This document shows positions 44,301-55,012 of a stretch of DNA of 64,000 nt, in pieces. Under the pieces are notes generated by a model. It had not been told where the DNA came from. It ran no database searches and saw only the letters and a program-made list of their open reading frames with translations. Both the position numbers and the translations under genes were made by a program. Source of the stretch: Azolla caroliniana (taxonomy: Eukaryota; Polypodiophyta); contig JBHGNT010000002.1 in NCBI GenBank assembly GCA_043228905.1, positions 7,812,001 through 7,876,000 on the forward strand. The letters are read 5' to 3'. Position 1 is the first letter of the stretch. The number at the start of each line of letters is the position of its first letter.

Positions 44301-44647
44301 TGTAAAGAATCAGATGGATTCAGTGCAACAGAAGAATTGTGCGTGTGTAGAGAGAGAGAGAGAGAGACAAAGAGAGAGAGAGACAAAGAGAGAGAGAGAC
44401 AAAGAGAGAGAGAGGCAAAGAGCTCACGATTATAGAAAATCAAAAAACTATATTACTGAGAAAGCAAGAATGACCAACAATTACAAAGAGAGGGAGAAGG
44501 TGCTTATGTAGTCACCTTCTCTCTAAGTTCTCTCACTAGTACTGCCTCTTGAGAAAGAGGCCGTGTCTTAACTTCCTAAAGAATATGTGTCATAGAACAT
44601 TAACTTATGACACACTAGTTATTATACAAGGAGGTGGGGTGTTCACA
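44301..44647 (-). repeat. 5' LTR of copia K
   Basis: About 347 bp from TGTGAACACC at 44647 to TTCTTTACA at 44301, followed (minus) by the primer site TGGTATGAGAGC. Contains a long GA/GACA simple repeat at 44350-44420. Confidence 0.65.
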
Positions 44648-46128
44648 AACTCGAGTGTCCTAGGGTGTGTTCCAACTCATGGGAAGTTGAGTTTGGTTCT
44701 CAACATATCCTTGTAACGATTATAACGAATTTCGTTAGCAAAATGGTTTACTTTTTCATAACCCTCTTTTGTATGTCCCCAACAGTTCGTCTTAACTGCA
44801 AGTAATGCAATATTGTCATGACAACCCAATGGTTGGGCACTTTCGAGCTAGTTTCTCGAAATTATTGGTGGCCTCATCTTCATGAGTTAATTGAGGATTA
44901 TGTTCGTACTTGTGACATGTGTTGTCGATCAAATATTCTATGACATCAACCATATGGGTTATTACAGCCATTACCAGTTCCTATTTGTCCGTGGAAATCC
45001 ATCTCTTTGGACTTTATTACAGATCTTCGGCTTTCAAAGAGTTTTGATGTTATTCTCACCGTAGTAGATCGATTCACAAAGATGACACATTTTCATCCAT
45101 GGACAGAAACTATCAATCGTAAAGAAACTGCAGATGTCATTATGAAAGACGTATTTCGGCTTGAACATGCTCTTCCAAAGGACATCATTAGTGATCGTGA
45201 CCCACAGTTCATCTCAAAATTCTGGAAACACTTGCTTAAGATGCTCAAAATTTCTTGTAAACTTTCTTCAAGCTATCATTCACAAAGTGACAGTCAAACC
45301 GAGCACACAAATCAAACACTAGAACAATATCTTTGGTGTTTTATCAATTATCAACAAGATGTTTGGGCGGATTTTTTACACTTTGCAGAGTTTGCATACA
45401 ATAATTCGGTTCATTCCTCAACAGGATATACCCCATTTTTTGCAAACATAGGATGTCATCCCCGTTCGATAATGATTGAACATCCAGAAATCTCGAAAAA
45501 TCTTGCCATTGATAATCGTCTACGCCAACTCCAAGAAGTTCATGTTGCACTTTCTCACCATTTTCATACGGCTCAAGCCACACACAAGAAGGTTGTAGAT
45601 CGTCATCGTCTTGATTCCTCACTAGAGGAACCAAAATTTCGAATTGGGGATTGTGTATGGCTATTACGACATAATGTGAAAACCAGTAAACCTTATGATA
45701 AGTTGGATTATTAATGACTTGGTCCATTTATCATCTTTAATAAAATCAATGACTCTGCATTCTGCCTTGATCGGCCTCCACATATACATCTACACCCAGT
45801 ATTTCATGTCTCATTGTTGGAACCTTACGTTGGTAGTTCCATTCCAAATCGGGTTGTTCTACCCCCACCTCCGATTCAACTTGTTGATGGCCCAGAATTC
45901 GAAGTCAAAGTTATTTTGGAATCCAAGAAAGTAGGTAAGAAGCTTTATTATCTCCTCGATTGGTTAGGTTATACACCTAATGATCGTACTAGGGAGCCGA
46001 CTGAGAACCTTGATAACAACTCTGACTTGGTAGCTGAATTTCATCGCCAATATCTAGGTAAGCCGAGTCCCAAGTCATGCATTACGACTCGTGGAACTCG
46101 TCATCAAAGGAGGGAGATGGTGTCATGA
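44648..46128 (+). pseudogene. Gypsy chromovirus G2: integrase and chromodomain
   Basis: Plus strand: zinc region YWWPHLHELIEDYVRTCDMCC (near 44860-44920); core LDFITDLRLSKSFDVILTVVDRFTKM, IISDRDPQFISKFWKHLL and YHSQSDSQTEHTNQTLEQYL (D, D and E all present); then FAYNNSVHSSTGYTPFF. After one stop there is a C-terminal part and chromodomain KLYYLLDWLGYTPNDRTREP (about 45939-45998), with W changed to R in the usual TWEP. The final codons run into the LTR (stop in TCATGA). RT and upstream genes are missing. It is the plus-strand relative of G1. Confidence 0.85.
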
Positions 46129-46523
46129 GTAGATAAAGCCCCATGAGGTTAAAGATGACTCGAACCCGTAACCTCCTACGAAAGAGCAGTTAGCTTTGGC
46201 CATTAAGGTATACATATTGTACATAAAGAAATCTAATTTACTTTATTATAATATTGATAATGTAACCCTATAAATATCTAAAACGTGCCATGACCCTACA
46301 ATATCCCAAAGGGTATCATGACCCTACAAACATCCAAGGGGCACATACTACCTTTACATAAATAGGACATATTGTATTGCTAGAACCATTCCGATGCAAT
46401 TCCGATGCAACAACAATCTTTGGCAAATATTATAGTTCTTCCTCTTGTATATTTTCCTATTTTAATAAAATATAGTGATTGTTCTCTCTTTCTTTTCCTC
46501 TCTTGTTCAATTTTCTTTTGTCA
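46121..46523 (+). repeat. 3' LTR of G2
   Basis: 403 bp, TGTCATGAG to TTTTGTCA, right after the purine tract GGAGGGAGATGG. Matches the G1 LTR (6287-6659). Confidence 0.8.
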
Positions 46524-46540
46524 AGCTACAGCCTTGATAG

Positions 46541-47119
46541 TATGTGCCCCTTGGATGTTTGTAGGGTCATGATACCCTTTGGAGATTTCTTTATGTACAA
46601 TATGTATACCTTAATGGCCAAAGCTAAGTGCTCTTTCGTAGGGTGCCATGACCCCACAATATCCCAAAGGGTATCATGACCCTACAAACATCCAAGGGGC
46701 ACATACTACTCTTACATAAATAGGACATATTGTACTGCTAGAACCATTCTGATGCAACACCAATCTTTGGCAAATTTTATAGTTCTTTCTCTTGTATATT
46801 TTCCTATTATAATAAAATATAGTGATTGTTCTCTCTTTCTTTTCCTCTCTTGTTCAATTTTCTTTTGTCAAGTTACAACCTTGATAGTATGTGCCCCTTG
46901 GATGTTTGTAGGGTCATGATACCCTTTGGAATGTTGTAGGGTCATGGCACCCTTTGGATATTTATAGGGTTACATTATCAATATTATAATAAAGTAAATT
47001 ATAATGTTGTTATGTGTAACATGTATAACCTAATGGTTAAAGCTATGTGTTTTTCTTTACGTACGAGGTTACAGGTTCGAGTCACCCTAAACCTCATAGG
47101 GTTTTATCTATTCATGATA
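46541..47119. repeat. Alternating-orientation copies of the G2 LTR
   Basis: 46541-46640 is an inverted partial copy of the LTR. 46641-46886 is a direct partial copy. 46889-47119 is an inverted copy reaching the LTR start. The junction TTGATAGTATGTGCCCC occurs at both direct-to-inverted turns (46534-46550 and 46881-46897), so a head-to-tail palindromic unit seems to have been duplicated. Confidence 0.8.
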
Positions 47120-47680
47120 ACCGTCATGGCATCGAGTCGTACATGGTACTGGCGCGCTCGCCACAAGACGTAGTCGATAATTTGTCAAATGAGGGGTTAT
47201 TCTTGTGTGTAAAATACTATGGTACTTCTTACCACAATATATTATATGGTCATGCCTGTAACAATGTCCTCAATGTGATAGGGTTCTCTTTATATCGAGC
47301 CTTGACCGCTTCATAAAGCCCCATCACATTGTGACCACATGTCAAAGAGCCTAAACTCCTTTTCTATTGGGAATGTCAAAGAGCCTAAAATCCTTTTCTA
47401 TTGTGACCCAATCTGTTGTAATCCCATCTTCATTTTCAAGTAGGATGCTCATTTTATCCCTAACTAGAATATTCACCACCTTCAGGAATGATAGGATGTT
47501 ACTCATATTGAGTACTAAATAGAGAGATGAGGCACCAATGGCACTTAATACTCACCAACCCCTTTTCCATTAAATATTTGAGGATAGCTTCTTATTTTTC
47601 CTATCTTTTTTGTTTGTGTGCTACCTCTTCTCTCATCAACATTCTATTGAAAATTCTAACATTGTTTGTATGTTTCAACT
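47120..47680. other. No recognisable gene
   Basis: AT-rich sequence. A stretch at about 47208-47263 is similar, in inverted orientation, to about 50918-50985. Otherwise nothing is recognisable. Confidence 0.5.
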
Positions 47681-47903
47681 CATCAACATTTTGTTGAAAA
47701 TTCTATTATTGTTTGTATGTTTTCTCACTCAAAACATACATATTTGTATGTTTTTGTATGTTTGGACTCACTTGAAACATTGTTTGTATGTTTCGACTCA
47801 TCAACATTTTGTTGAAAATTGTATTATTGTTTGTATGTTTTCTCACTCAAAACATACATATTTGTATGATTTTGTATGTTTGGACTCACTTGAAACATTG
47901 TTT
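47681..47903. repeat. Tandem repeat, 118-bp unit
   Basis: CATCAACATT starts units at 47681 and 47799; about two copies, plus a partial one before. Encodes only low-complexity frames. Confidence 0.8.
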
Positions 47904-47911
47904 GTTCTATT

Positions 47912-48225
47912 ACACTCGGGGAAACTTTGGAGGGGTTTCTATAGGGTCTTCCAAAAAGTGAGAGGAGCAAACAAAAGACAAGAAGAGAGACATCAATGTC
48001 ACACTCGGGAAACGTTGGAGGGGTTTCTATAGGGGCTTCTAAAAAGTGAGAGGAGGAAACAAAATACAAGAAGAGAAACATCAATGTCATACTCGGGAAA
48101 CTTTGGAAGGGGGCTTCTAAAAAGTCAGAGGAGCAAATGAAACACAAGAAGAGAAACACCAATGTCACACTCGGGAAACATTGGAGGGGTTTCTATAGGG
48201 GCTTCTAAAAAGTGAGAGCAGCAAC
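47912..48225. repeat. Tandem repeat, about 80-90-bp unit
   Basis: ACACTCGGG-type starts at 47912, 48001, 48089 and 48167 (spacings 89, 88, 78). Each unit contains GGCTTCTAAAAAGT-like sequence. Four copies, the last partial. Confidence 0.8.
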
Positions 48226-48513
48226 ACAAGAAATAGAACGTAATATTCGTGTTCGTGGAGGCATTCAAACGTTTGAAAATGTACACGTTTGAAAGGGGAA
48301 AAATACGTGCTCCTTTTTTTTTTTTTTTCTTTTTTTCATTTGTTTTCATTGCAAATTTAGCCCATAATATAGACCATAGTTAATCCAATCAAACGTGTCA
48401 AACCAATCCAACTTTTAGTTTATTTACCATTCACGTTTTATGGAATCAAACGCGAATGCGAATGCGAATGCGAGTATGATACGTATGGTTCATTCTATGG
48501 AGACATCAATGGC
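48226..48513. other. Upstream region of the host-like gene
   Basis: A poly-T run (48313-48328), AT-rich sequence and a GCGAAT microsatellite at about 48452-48473. No gene. Confidence 0.5.
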
Positions 48514-48521
48514 TATTTAAG
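48514..48521 (+). promoter_or_regulatory. Possible TATA box of the host-like gene
   Basis: TATTTAAG about 200 bases upstream of the ATG, followed by a leader with a CTC repeat (48590-48608). Weak evidence. Confidence 0.3.
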
Positions 48522-48720
48522 GGCCAACAAAGTTATTCAAAACTCTTAAACCCTGAAAGTCTCTGGATCATTTCCACCACCATTTCTCCTCCTCCTCCTC
48601 CTCCTCCTACAACTAATAACCTAAATTGTTGTAAATTGTCTCTTTCCTTCTTATAATCCACTCTAGGAATCTACGCGCGCGCACCGTGGTACAGCACTTT
48701 GAGCCAAAGTATTGTTGTGC

Positions 48721-49470
48721 ATGTATCATTCCCCGCCCACTGCCTCCTCCGCCGCCCAATATCTTAGTGCTAGAATGGGGGGGGTCATGAGCTTCCCTGA
48801 TTCTGTTGTATCATCGGACCACGTAGACTTTCCGCCCCAACCTCACTATGTTGTATCCATAGATGAAGCCGCCGATTTATCGGTGCTGCCTGATGAGGAG
48901 GACTCCTCTCAGTTACCTGAGCTTATTGTATCCATAGATCAGGGGGCGGGCTTACCTAGCCAGCCTGATCGCCTTATGCCAATGGATGAGCCCGGCTTAG
49001 ATCAGCAGGCAGATAATATTGTATGGATACATACGGCAAGTCATTCACTCAATGCAGACTGGGGGAGGCATCAAAGAACAACCACCACGACAAAGATGAA
49101 GATGCAGCCGAAACAAGTTGCTTGCATTATTGTGGCGTACTTCAAAGTACAGATGGATGTTCTCTTGCTGGTGGCTCAACAGCAGAAGAGCCAGCCAAAT
49201 TCCTCCAATGGCAAGCATTTCTTCTTCTTCTTCTGGCTGGTCTTGCCCATAGCTACCATACCTTTCGGCCTCCTCTGTCTGTTACTCCTCTTCTGGTACA
49301 TCAAATACTCTCAGCCCTATAATGGACAGATGCTGATTAATGACAGGAACCCTAACAACAACATAGTAAACGGCATGAGCAGTTTGACCACGGGCATCAT
49401 TGCATTCTTCCTGATTGTTGGATTCCAGGCAGCTATCCTGGTGTATGCCTACCATTTCACTACCCTCTAA
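48721..49470 (+). CDS. Hypothetical two-helix membrane protein, possible host gene
   Basis: 249 codons from the first ATG (48721); the open frame extends three codons upstream but only from TTG. Numbering from this ATG, the acidic N-terminal half has three loose repeats around YVVSIDEAADLS, LIVSIDQGAGLPS and NIVWIHTASHS. A Thr/Lys patch follows near 120. Two hydrophobic segments lie at about 166-193 (LPIATIPFGLLCLLLLFWYI) and 221-245 (TGIIAFFLIVGFQAAILVYA). No signal peptide is evident. AATAAA lies 26 bases past the stop. I do not recognise the family. It is unrelated to any element here, and is intact among decayed repeats, which favours a real gene; missed introns are possible. Confidence 0.5.
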   Translation: MYHSPPTASSAAQYLSARMGGVMSFPDSVVSSDHVDFPPQPHYVVSIDEAADLSVLPDEEDSSQLPELIVSIDQGAGLPSQPDRLMPMDEPGLDQQADNIVWIHTASHSLNADWGRHQRTTTTTKMKMQPKQVACIIVAYFKVQMDVLLLVAQQQKSQPNSSNGKHFFFFFWLVLPIATIPFGLLCLLLLFWYIKYSQPYNGQMLINDRNPNNNIVNGMSSLTTGIIAFFLIVGFQAAILVYAYHFTTL

Positions 49471-49495
49471 TAACTCCGTGACTTCCATACCTAAC

Positions 49496-49501
49496 AATAA
49501 A
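49496..49501 (+). terminator. Polyadenylation signal after the host-like gene
   Basis: AATAAA at 49496, with a second AATAAA near 49536. Confidence 0.4.
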
Positions 49502-49536
49502 ATGTGAGACATTACAGGTAATTTGAGAGCTATATA

Positions 49537-50049
49537 AATAAAGTGCCTTGGAGCCCAAGTATGTTGACGATTCTTTTTTTATCCAGTCACCTATTATAAT
49601 CTTATTTATATACCCTTAAAGTGTCCTACACACATGCCACACACGGTTATATGCAACACGTGTTTGGATATGACTCAAATTCTCGGAAATGTTCTTAATC
49701 TAATCCATTCTGGATTAAAGAAACAGATCCTGAATCCAACCAACTTGAACTTAAAAAATCTAAACCATAATCCAATCCATTCCAACTAGATATTCAAACA
49801 AAATCTTTGTCCAATCGAGCTTAGAGAAACAAAGTTCTAATCTAATTCAGTTTGGAATCAAACAAATAAATTATTAATCCAATCCAATACTTCTTTTTCA
49901 AACAACAATCTATTGGGAATAAAGAGGCATCAAAAATATATTTGACAAGCACACACAACGCAATGAAATCGTATTCTTTCTCCCTTAAGTTCCGTTGCTT
50001 AGATATGGGAATGAAAATACAAAAAAACCCTATTCCAACAAACTTGTTT
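49537..50049. other. No recognisable gene
   Basis: AT-rich intergenic sequence with several AATCCAATCC-like short repeats. Nothing coding seen. Confidence 0.5.
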
Positions 50050-50650
50050 TCCAGTGAAAACATGTTTGCTATATATGTGAGTAAAAAACATTTTTTTTAC
50101 TCTACCCCTTTGTAGTGGCATGTGAATAATAAGTAAAAAGTGGTGCAACAATTACACAAATAGCCCCTACCATTTTACTTATCGCCTTTTAGTTGTGAGT
50201 TACACCTGAGTGGAAAGACCCCCACAATTCTCCCCTTCCATGTCATGTAAAGGGCACAACCAAGCTTGCTTTTTGTTTGCAAGTTTCAAGCTTCTGTCTT
50301 GGCAAACACTTTGTGATAATGCCAGAGCCATTCTCATACGTATGAACCTTCTCATTGTGCATTTTCTTTTCTTCAATCAAATCTTAAAGCCAATGGTATC
50401 TCACATAAATGTGTTTTGGCTTAGAAAAGGAAGAGCCCTTGCATAAATCTATAACACTTTTGACTATCACAATGCACATTATACCTTTCTTGCACCAAGC
50501 CCAACTGATGTAAGAATCTCTTCAACCATAACATCTCTTTACAAGCTTATGTGGCAACAATATATTCAGCCTCCGTTGTGGATAATGCCACACATTTTGA
50601 AGTCTTGATTGCTAAGGGACAATTCCCCCTACAAAAGAATCAATATCACA
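50050..50650 (-). pseudogene. Copia P: RNase H remnant and LTR edge
   Basis: Minus strand reads ALSTTEAEYIVAT, LGLVQERYNVHCDSQ and MTWKGRIVGVFPL, the copia RNase H end with stops. A purine tract GGGGAGAATTGTGGGGG follows near 50220, then probable LTR sequence below 50210. It is a different lineage from C1, E and N (no charged tail). Confidence 0.65.
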
Positions 50651-51259
50651 AAATATCCATTGTAGCCTTTACTTTGGCTTTGACATGCCTCTTTAATCTC
50701 TTGTAAGCTTTCCTTATGTAGGCTTCCAAATTTAGTACCTTCATACTTTTTCCCATTGAGCTCTCATCTCAACCTCCTTTGACCATCATTAATGGGTTCT
50801 TTTGTCTTCGATGAGATTCTTGTCTCCCTTCTATCGTGTTGTTGGCATAGTATTCCCACTTTGACCGAATCATCAGTGAGTCCTTTTGCACCTTCATTGT
50901 CCTCTAGTTGCACTTTGATTGTTGCAGGCATGACCATATAATATCCTGTGGTAAGATTGTACCATAGTATTCTATACACGTGGATAAAGTGTGAGGGTTA
51001 AACGAGAGTGTAAAGAAGGGAAGGATTACTTTTAATCCTTGAGATTGAGATAACCCACTAAGGCCAAGTGTGAACTTGCCTGGGGGCCTTAGGTCTAGCT
51101 ATACATACGAGGCCCTAACTACCCTCATTTGATCATCTCTTGACTACATCAAGACTCTGTCCTTTGTGGTGGATCAACTCTTGTAGTGAGCACGTGAGTA
51201 CTAGGTACGACTCGACGCCATGGCGGTGGTATGAGACGCTGATCGAGGCTCAAGTACGT
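50651..51259. other. No clear gene
   Basis: A short open frame at 50764-50979 (minus) is not recognised. It overlaps the segment that is similar in inverted orientation to 47208-47263. Confidence 0.4.
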
Positions 51260-51540
51260 TGTTAATGGGTGGGGGTTGGAGCCAAGAACGACTCCACCCC
51301 CCTCCCAAGGGGGGTTACGTGTGAGGGAGAGAGAGAGAGAGAGAGAGGGAAAGAGAAACAATGAAACACAAAATGAGAGGGAAAAATCTATATCCATTAC
51401 ATGTCCCATAAGGGGTTTATATAGTACATAATGTAACGGTTAATAATATGACCGTTACATTCTTGTCACATGCACATAATTGTGCATGTGTTCATACACA
51501 TACTCATCCTCACACACTTCATATACATTACACATACACA
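51260..51540 (-). repeat. LTR L3
   Basis: Minus end CATTAACA at 51260; start about TGTGTATG at 51540, shorter than L1 and L2. Same TATATAAACCC block and TGCACAATTATGTGC-like stretch. Contains a GA run (51327-51348). On its 5' side (minus) is a coiled-coil ORF fragment. Confidence 0.7.
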
Positions 51541-51548
51541 ATAACCAC

Positions 51549-51980
51549 TTATGCTTGCCTTTGCTCGTTTTCGTATGCTTGGAGTTGGAGGGAGGTGTCG
51601 AGTTGGCCGTCTCCGAACTCCTCTAGTAATTGCGTGATCTCTTCAGAGTGACCATCAGCCAAGGCTTGATAATCCTGCGTAAGGTCCTCGTGGACCATAG
51701 TAATGCTTTCTTCGTTATGTTTGTAGAAACCCTTACCCTCTTTCTACCGATTCTCCTAGTTGGCCCGATATGTGTGGAGCTCTACGGCCTACTTTGCCCA
51801 TCCGGCCCATCCTTTGTCTAGCGTCAATTTAAGTTGATGCATAAATCTTTTGTGGTTCGTTTCTAGGAGGATCTTTATGCGCTCTGTTAAAATGACTTGA
51901 AGAAATCTGAGCGGGTTTATGACATGAAGCGTGGTAGGTATGGAAGTGCTGCTTGAACCAATTATACTGTCATCAATTCA
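51549..51980 (-). pseudogene. Second copy of the H-type accessory ORF, C-terminal part
   Basis: Minus strand from about 51980 to the stop at 51549, only nine bases from LTR L3. It reads LTLDKGWAGWAK, KEGKGFYKHNEESITMVHED, EEITQLLEEFGDGQLDTSLQ. Over about 86 residues it aligns without gaps to the H ORF (SLEKGWQTWSVQAAEL, QGKGFLKMSEDAMTTVQED, VNRIMQEFDKHDVDTSVEL), roughly 45 percent identical by eye, with three in-frame stops. Its acidic tail is shorter. The 5' part is lost where copia T begins. Confidence 0.75.
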
Positions 51981-52099
51981 TACCTTCCCCTCCTCCCCCT
52001 CCTCCCCCTGTCTTTCTGGAGGTCTAGGAAGGGGCATACAATGAAAAATTAGGGGCATTCAGGGGAAACAAAAGAAAATTGTGAGGTTATTCTCTTGGG

Positions 52100-52311
52100 T
52101 GTTGGGTTTCATTAGAGAATATTTTCTCTAATTATTGTAGACTCTCTATTATATTTTCTTATAGTGGAATCTCTCTCTTGTCCGTGGACGTAGGCTAATT
52201 TGGCTGAACCACGTAAATACTTGTGTCATTTATTTCTCCGCTCTTATATTATCATATTATTGTGAATCTATTTAAACTGATGTACTATTTGATCCGAGGG
52301 TCAGCCTAACA
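52100..52311 (+). repeat. Probable 5' LTR of copia T
   Basis: Ends CCTAACA, three bases before a degenerate initiator-Met primer site (TGGTATAAGAGAGC at 52315). The start TGTTGGGTTTC at 52100 is a guess; the LTR could begin earlier. Confidence 0.5.
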
Positions 52312-52372
52312 AACTGGTATAAGAGAGCTGGTTGTTAGTACATTACTTTTGGTATTATCTTGTTAAGTCAAG

Positions 52373-53335
52373 ATGTCGACAACAAAATTTGATGTTGTGA
52401 AGTTTGATCGAAAAATCAACTTCTCTCTTTGGCAAGTAAGGATGCACGCGATCCTTGTGCAGAACGGAGTTCAAAAGGCTTTAGATATAAGGCCCGACGG
52501 TATGACAGACACCAAGTGGGAGGAGATAGACGAGAAGGCCCGCTCAGCAATTCAATTGTCTTTGGCAAATGAAGTTTTGCGGGAGGTAATCTCTGAGAAG
52601 ACAGCAAAGGCACTATGGGAAAAATTGGAGTCTCTCTATCTGGAAAAAACTCTGACGAACAAGCTTTATAAGAAACAATGCTTGTATTCACTACAAATGA
52701 GCGAACGTACATCTCTCAGTTCTCATATTGATGAGTTCGAATCTATTATCATGGATTTGCAAAATCTCGATGTTATCATTGATGATGAAGATAAGGCATT
52801 GTTGTTGTTGTGTTTGTTACCCCATTCATATAGACATTTTAGAGAAACTATGTTGTACGGGAAGGATACTATTTCTCTAAAAGATGTCAAATTTACTTTG
52901 GAAACTAAAGAAAAGATTGATCATGATATCACTGGACAAACAAGTAATAGTCAAGCACATGGGATTGTCAGAACATTGACTGATGTGAGGCATGTTCCTG
53001 ATCTGAAGAAGAATCTCATCTCATTGGGCACCCTCGATGCCAACGGGTGCAAGTTCTCAACTGAAGGTGGAGTATTAAAAGTTAGCAAAGGTGCGTTGGT
53101 TGTGATGAAGGCTAGAAAAGTAGGAAGCATGTATGTATTACATGGCTCGACAGTGACGGGTTCTGCATCAGTTTTTTCATCGTCTATGTCAAACTCTGAT
53201 GTTACGAAGTTATGGCATATGAGGCTCGAGCATATGAGCGAGAAAGGTTTAACCTTGTTGAGCAAACGAGGACTACTTTGTGGCCAAAGTACGGGAAAGA
53301 TGGATTTTTGTGAGCACTGTGTATTCGGAAAGTAG
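52373..53335 (+). pseudogene. Gag fused to pre-integrase domain of copia T
   Basis: 320 open codons from the ATG at 52373 (MSTTKFDVVKFDR; AIQLSLANEVLREVI; SRLKT-like gag with LQNLDVIIDDEDKALLLLCLLP). At about residue 197 it jumps in frame to VRTLTDVRHVPDLKKNLISLG, a region that normally lies after the protease. The zinc knuckle and DSG protease are therefore deleted. The pre-integrase part ends KMDFCEHCVFGK. It is a different copia lineage (Tnt1/Tork-like gag) from C1, E and N. Confidence 0.85.
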
Positions 53336-53544
53336 AAGAGACTCAGCTTTGGCACTGGAATCCATAAGACTAGAGGTTCTTTGGATTATATTCACTCTTA
53401 TTTGTGGGGACCAGCACCAGTTCCATCAAAAGGAGGAGCTCAATATCTTTTGACTTTTATTCATGATTTTTCAAGAAAAGTCTGGATTTATTTTCTTAAA
53501 CACAAAAGTGATGTGTTTGATACTTTCAAGAAGTGGAAAATTCT

Positions 53545-55012
53545 AATCGAGAAGTAGACGGTTTTGCGGAGAAAACCGTCCCTAGGCGGAATCAGAGAAT
53601 ATCGGGAGAATCGGCGGCATGCACCATGTGCACTTACCCTTGTAAAAACGTGTGAATAATAGGAGTTAAGTCGGGACAGAGGATCCCATGTAATAAGGGA
53701 CTTATCCCACATTGTAACGCAGCTCCCTCCTTGTTCTATAAAAGGAAAGGAGCGCCTCTTGTGAAGGGGTTGCCTATTTTGCATATGGGAGGTATACCAC
53801 TTAGTCTACAGTTCTTATCATTTTAGGGTTATGTTTTCGTTTAGGGTTTCCTTATTCATCTTCAGTTAGGGTTTTCTCATAGTCATTTTGGTGCGGCCCA
53901 TGTGGCCACCATTGTTGTAATCATTCGTTTGTTTTAATATATCTTGTTGAGTATCTTACCTCCGTCGATCTCTCCTTCTATATCATTATCTTATTCTTTC
54001 CTCTTCTCCTTTTGAGCTAAGCTTCCATATCATATCTTATTCTCTCTCCTCTACTCCCTCGTCCAAGACCCCCGTGGTCCCGCCCCTTCCACACGCATGC
54101 GCCTTGTCGTAGTGTAATTCGTACACTATGTGAAAAATTACATTTTTGGTCTCTCCGGATAGGACATGGAGTACCCGGTGAGAACCGGAAGAAGGAACCG
54201 GTAAGGACCGAAACCGGCAAGGAGACCCGGCAAAAGCCGGATGAAGAAGGCCGGTGAGAGTCGGTGAGAAACGGACGAAGAGATCGGTAAGGAGGTCCCG
54301 GTAAGAACCGGACAAAGAAAACTATCAAGCACCGGATGAAGTAGAACCGGAAAGAGTCGGATGAAGAAGGCTGGTGAGAGTCTCTCACCGGATGAAGAGA
54401 CGTATTTGTAAATAGAAGAAAGTATAAATATATATATATTACATGCATAGGGCAAGATTCGAACCTTGCACCTCCATGTTAATAATGTTAAGCCTTATCA
54501 TTGTAGTAGGGTATTATGAATTTTAAAGTTATACTAAACTTTATTCCATGTAAAATTTCTATACATGCATGGTACAAAAGTTATTCATGCATAGACACTC
54601 GAGTTAGAAAGAAAAGATGAGATAGAAAGCTAATCATGCACATGCAGTGTGCATGAAAACTAAAGATAGAAAAAGCATGATGCTTGCATGTGATAAACTT
54701 AGACTTTTCCAACACTATATAAGGAAGAGAGAAAGATGTATAGAGGTTGTTGATTATTTTACAAGGGTTGATTAATATAAGATAATCATGGGATTCACGA
54801 ATTTGCTAACTATTCTCTCTTAATTTGATTACTCACTAATACACTATACTTGTGGGATTCACGAGGTTTTCATATCTTTCTTTCTTACAATATATTTCAT
54901 ATTCTTAATTGCCTTAGAATTTTCTTTCCTCCTAGTCCAAAACCCCAGCGGTTCCCACCCAACTCACGCAACGATCCGGAGCCGAAAGGCACAACAGCGT
55001 AACAACGCGACA
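53545..55012 (+). repeat. Solo LTR A2, interrupted by B2
   Basis: 53545-54104 matches LTR A1 from about its AAGTCGGGACAG block onward, with the TATA box at 53737-53745. The last 16 bases (GCGTAACAACGCGACA) are at 54997-55012. The first 100 bases are diverged from A1, so the left edge is approximate. Confidence 0.7.
54105..54996 (+). repeat. Solo LTR B2 inside LTR A2
   Basis: Starts about TGTCGTAGTGTAATTCG and ends GGCACAACA, the same end as B1. ACCGG-rich repeats at 54170-54380. Flanks GCCT and GCGT could be an imperfect 4-bp duplication. Confidence 0.7.

Noticed and set aside
44240-44511. Short frames rich in Leu-Ser or Arg-Glu on both strands
   Set aside because: They translate the GA simple repeat in the copia K LTR.
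48712-48720. Starting the host-like gene at 48712
   Set aside because: That codon is TTG; the first ATG in frame is 48721.
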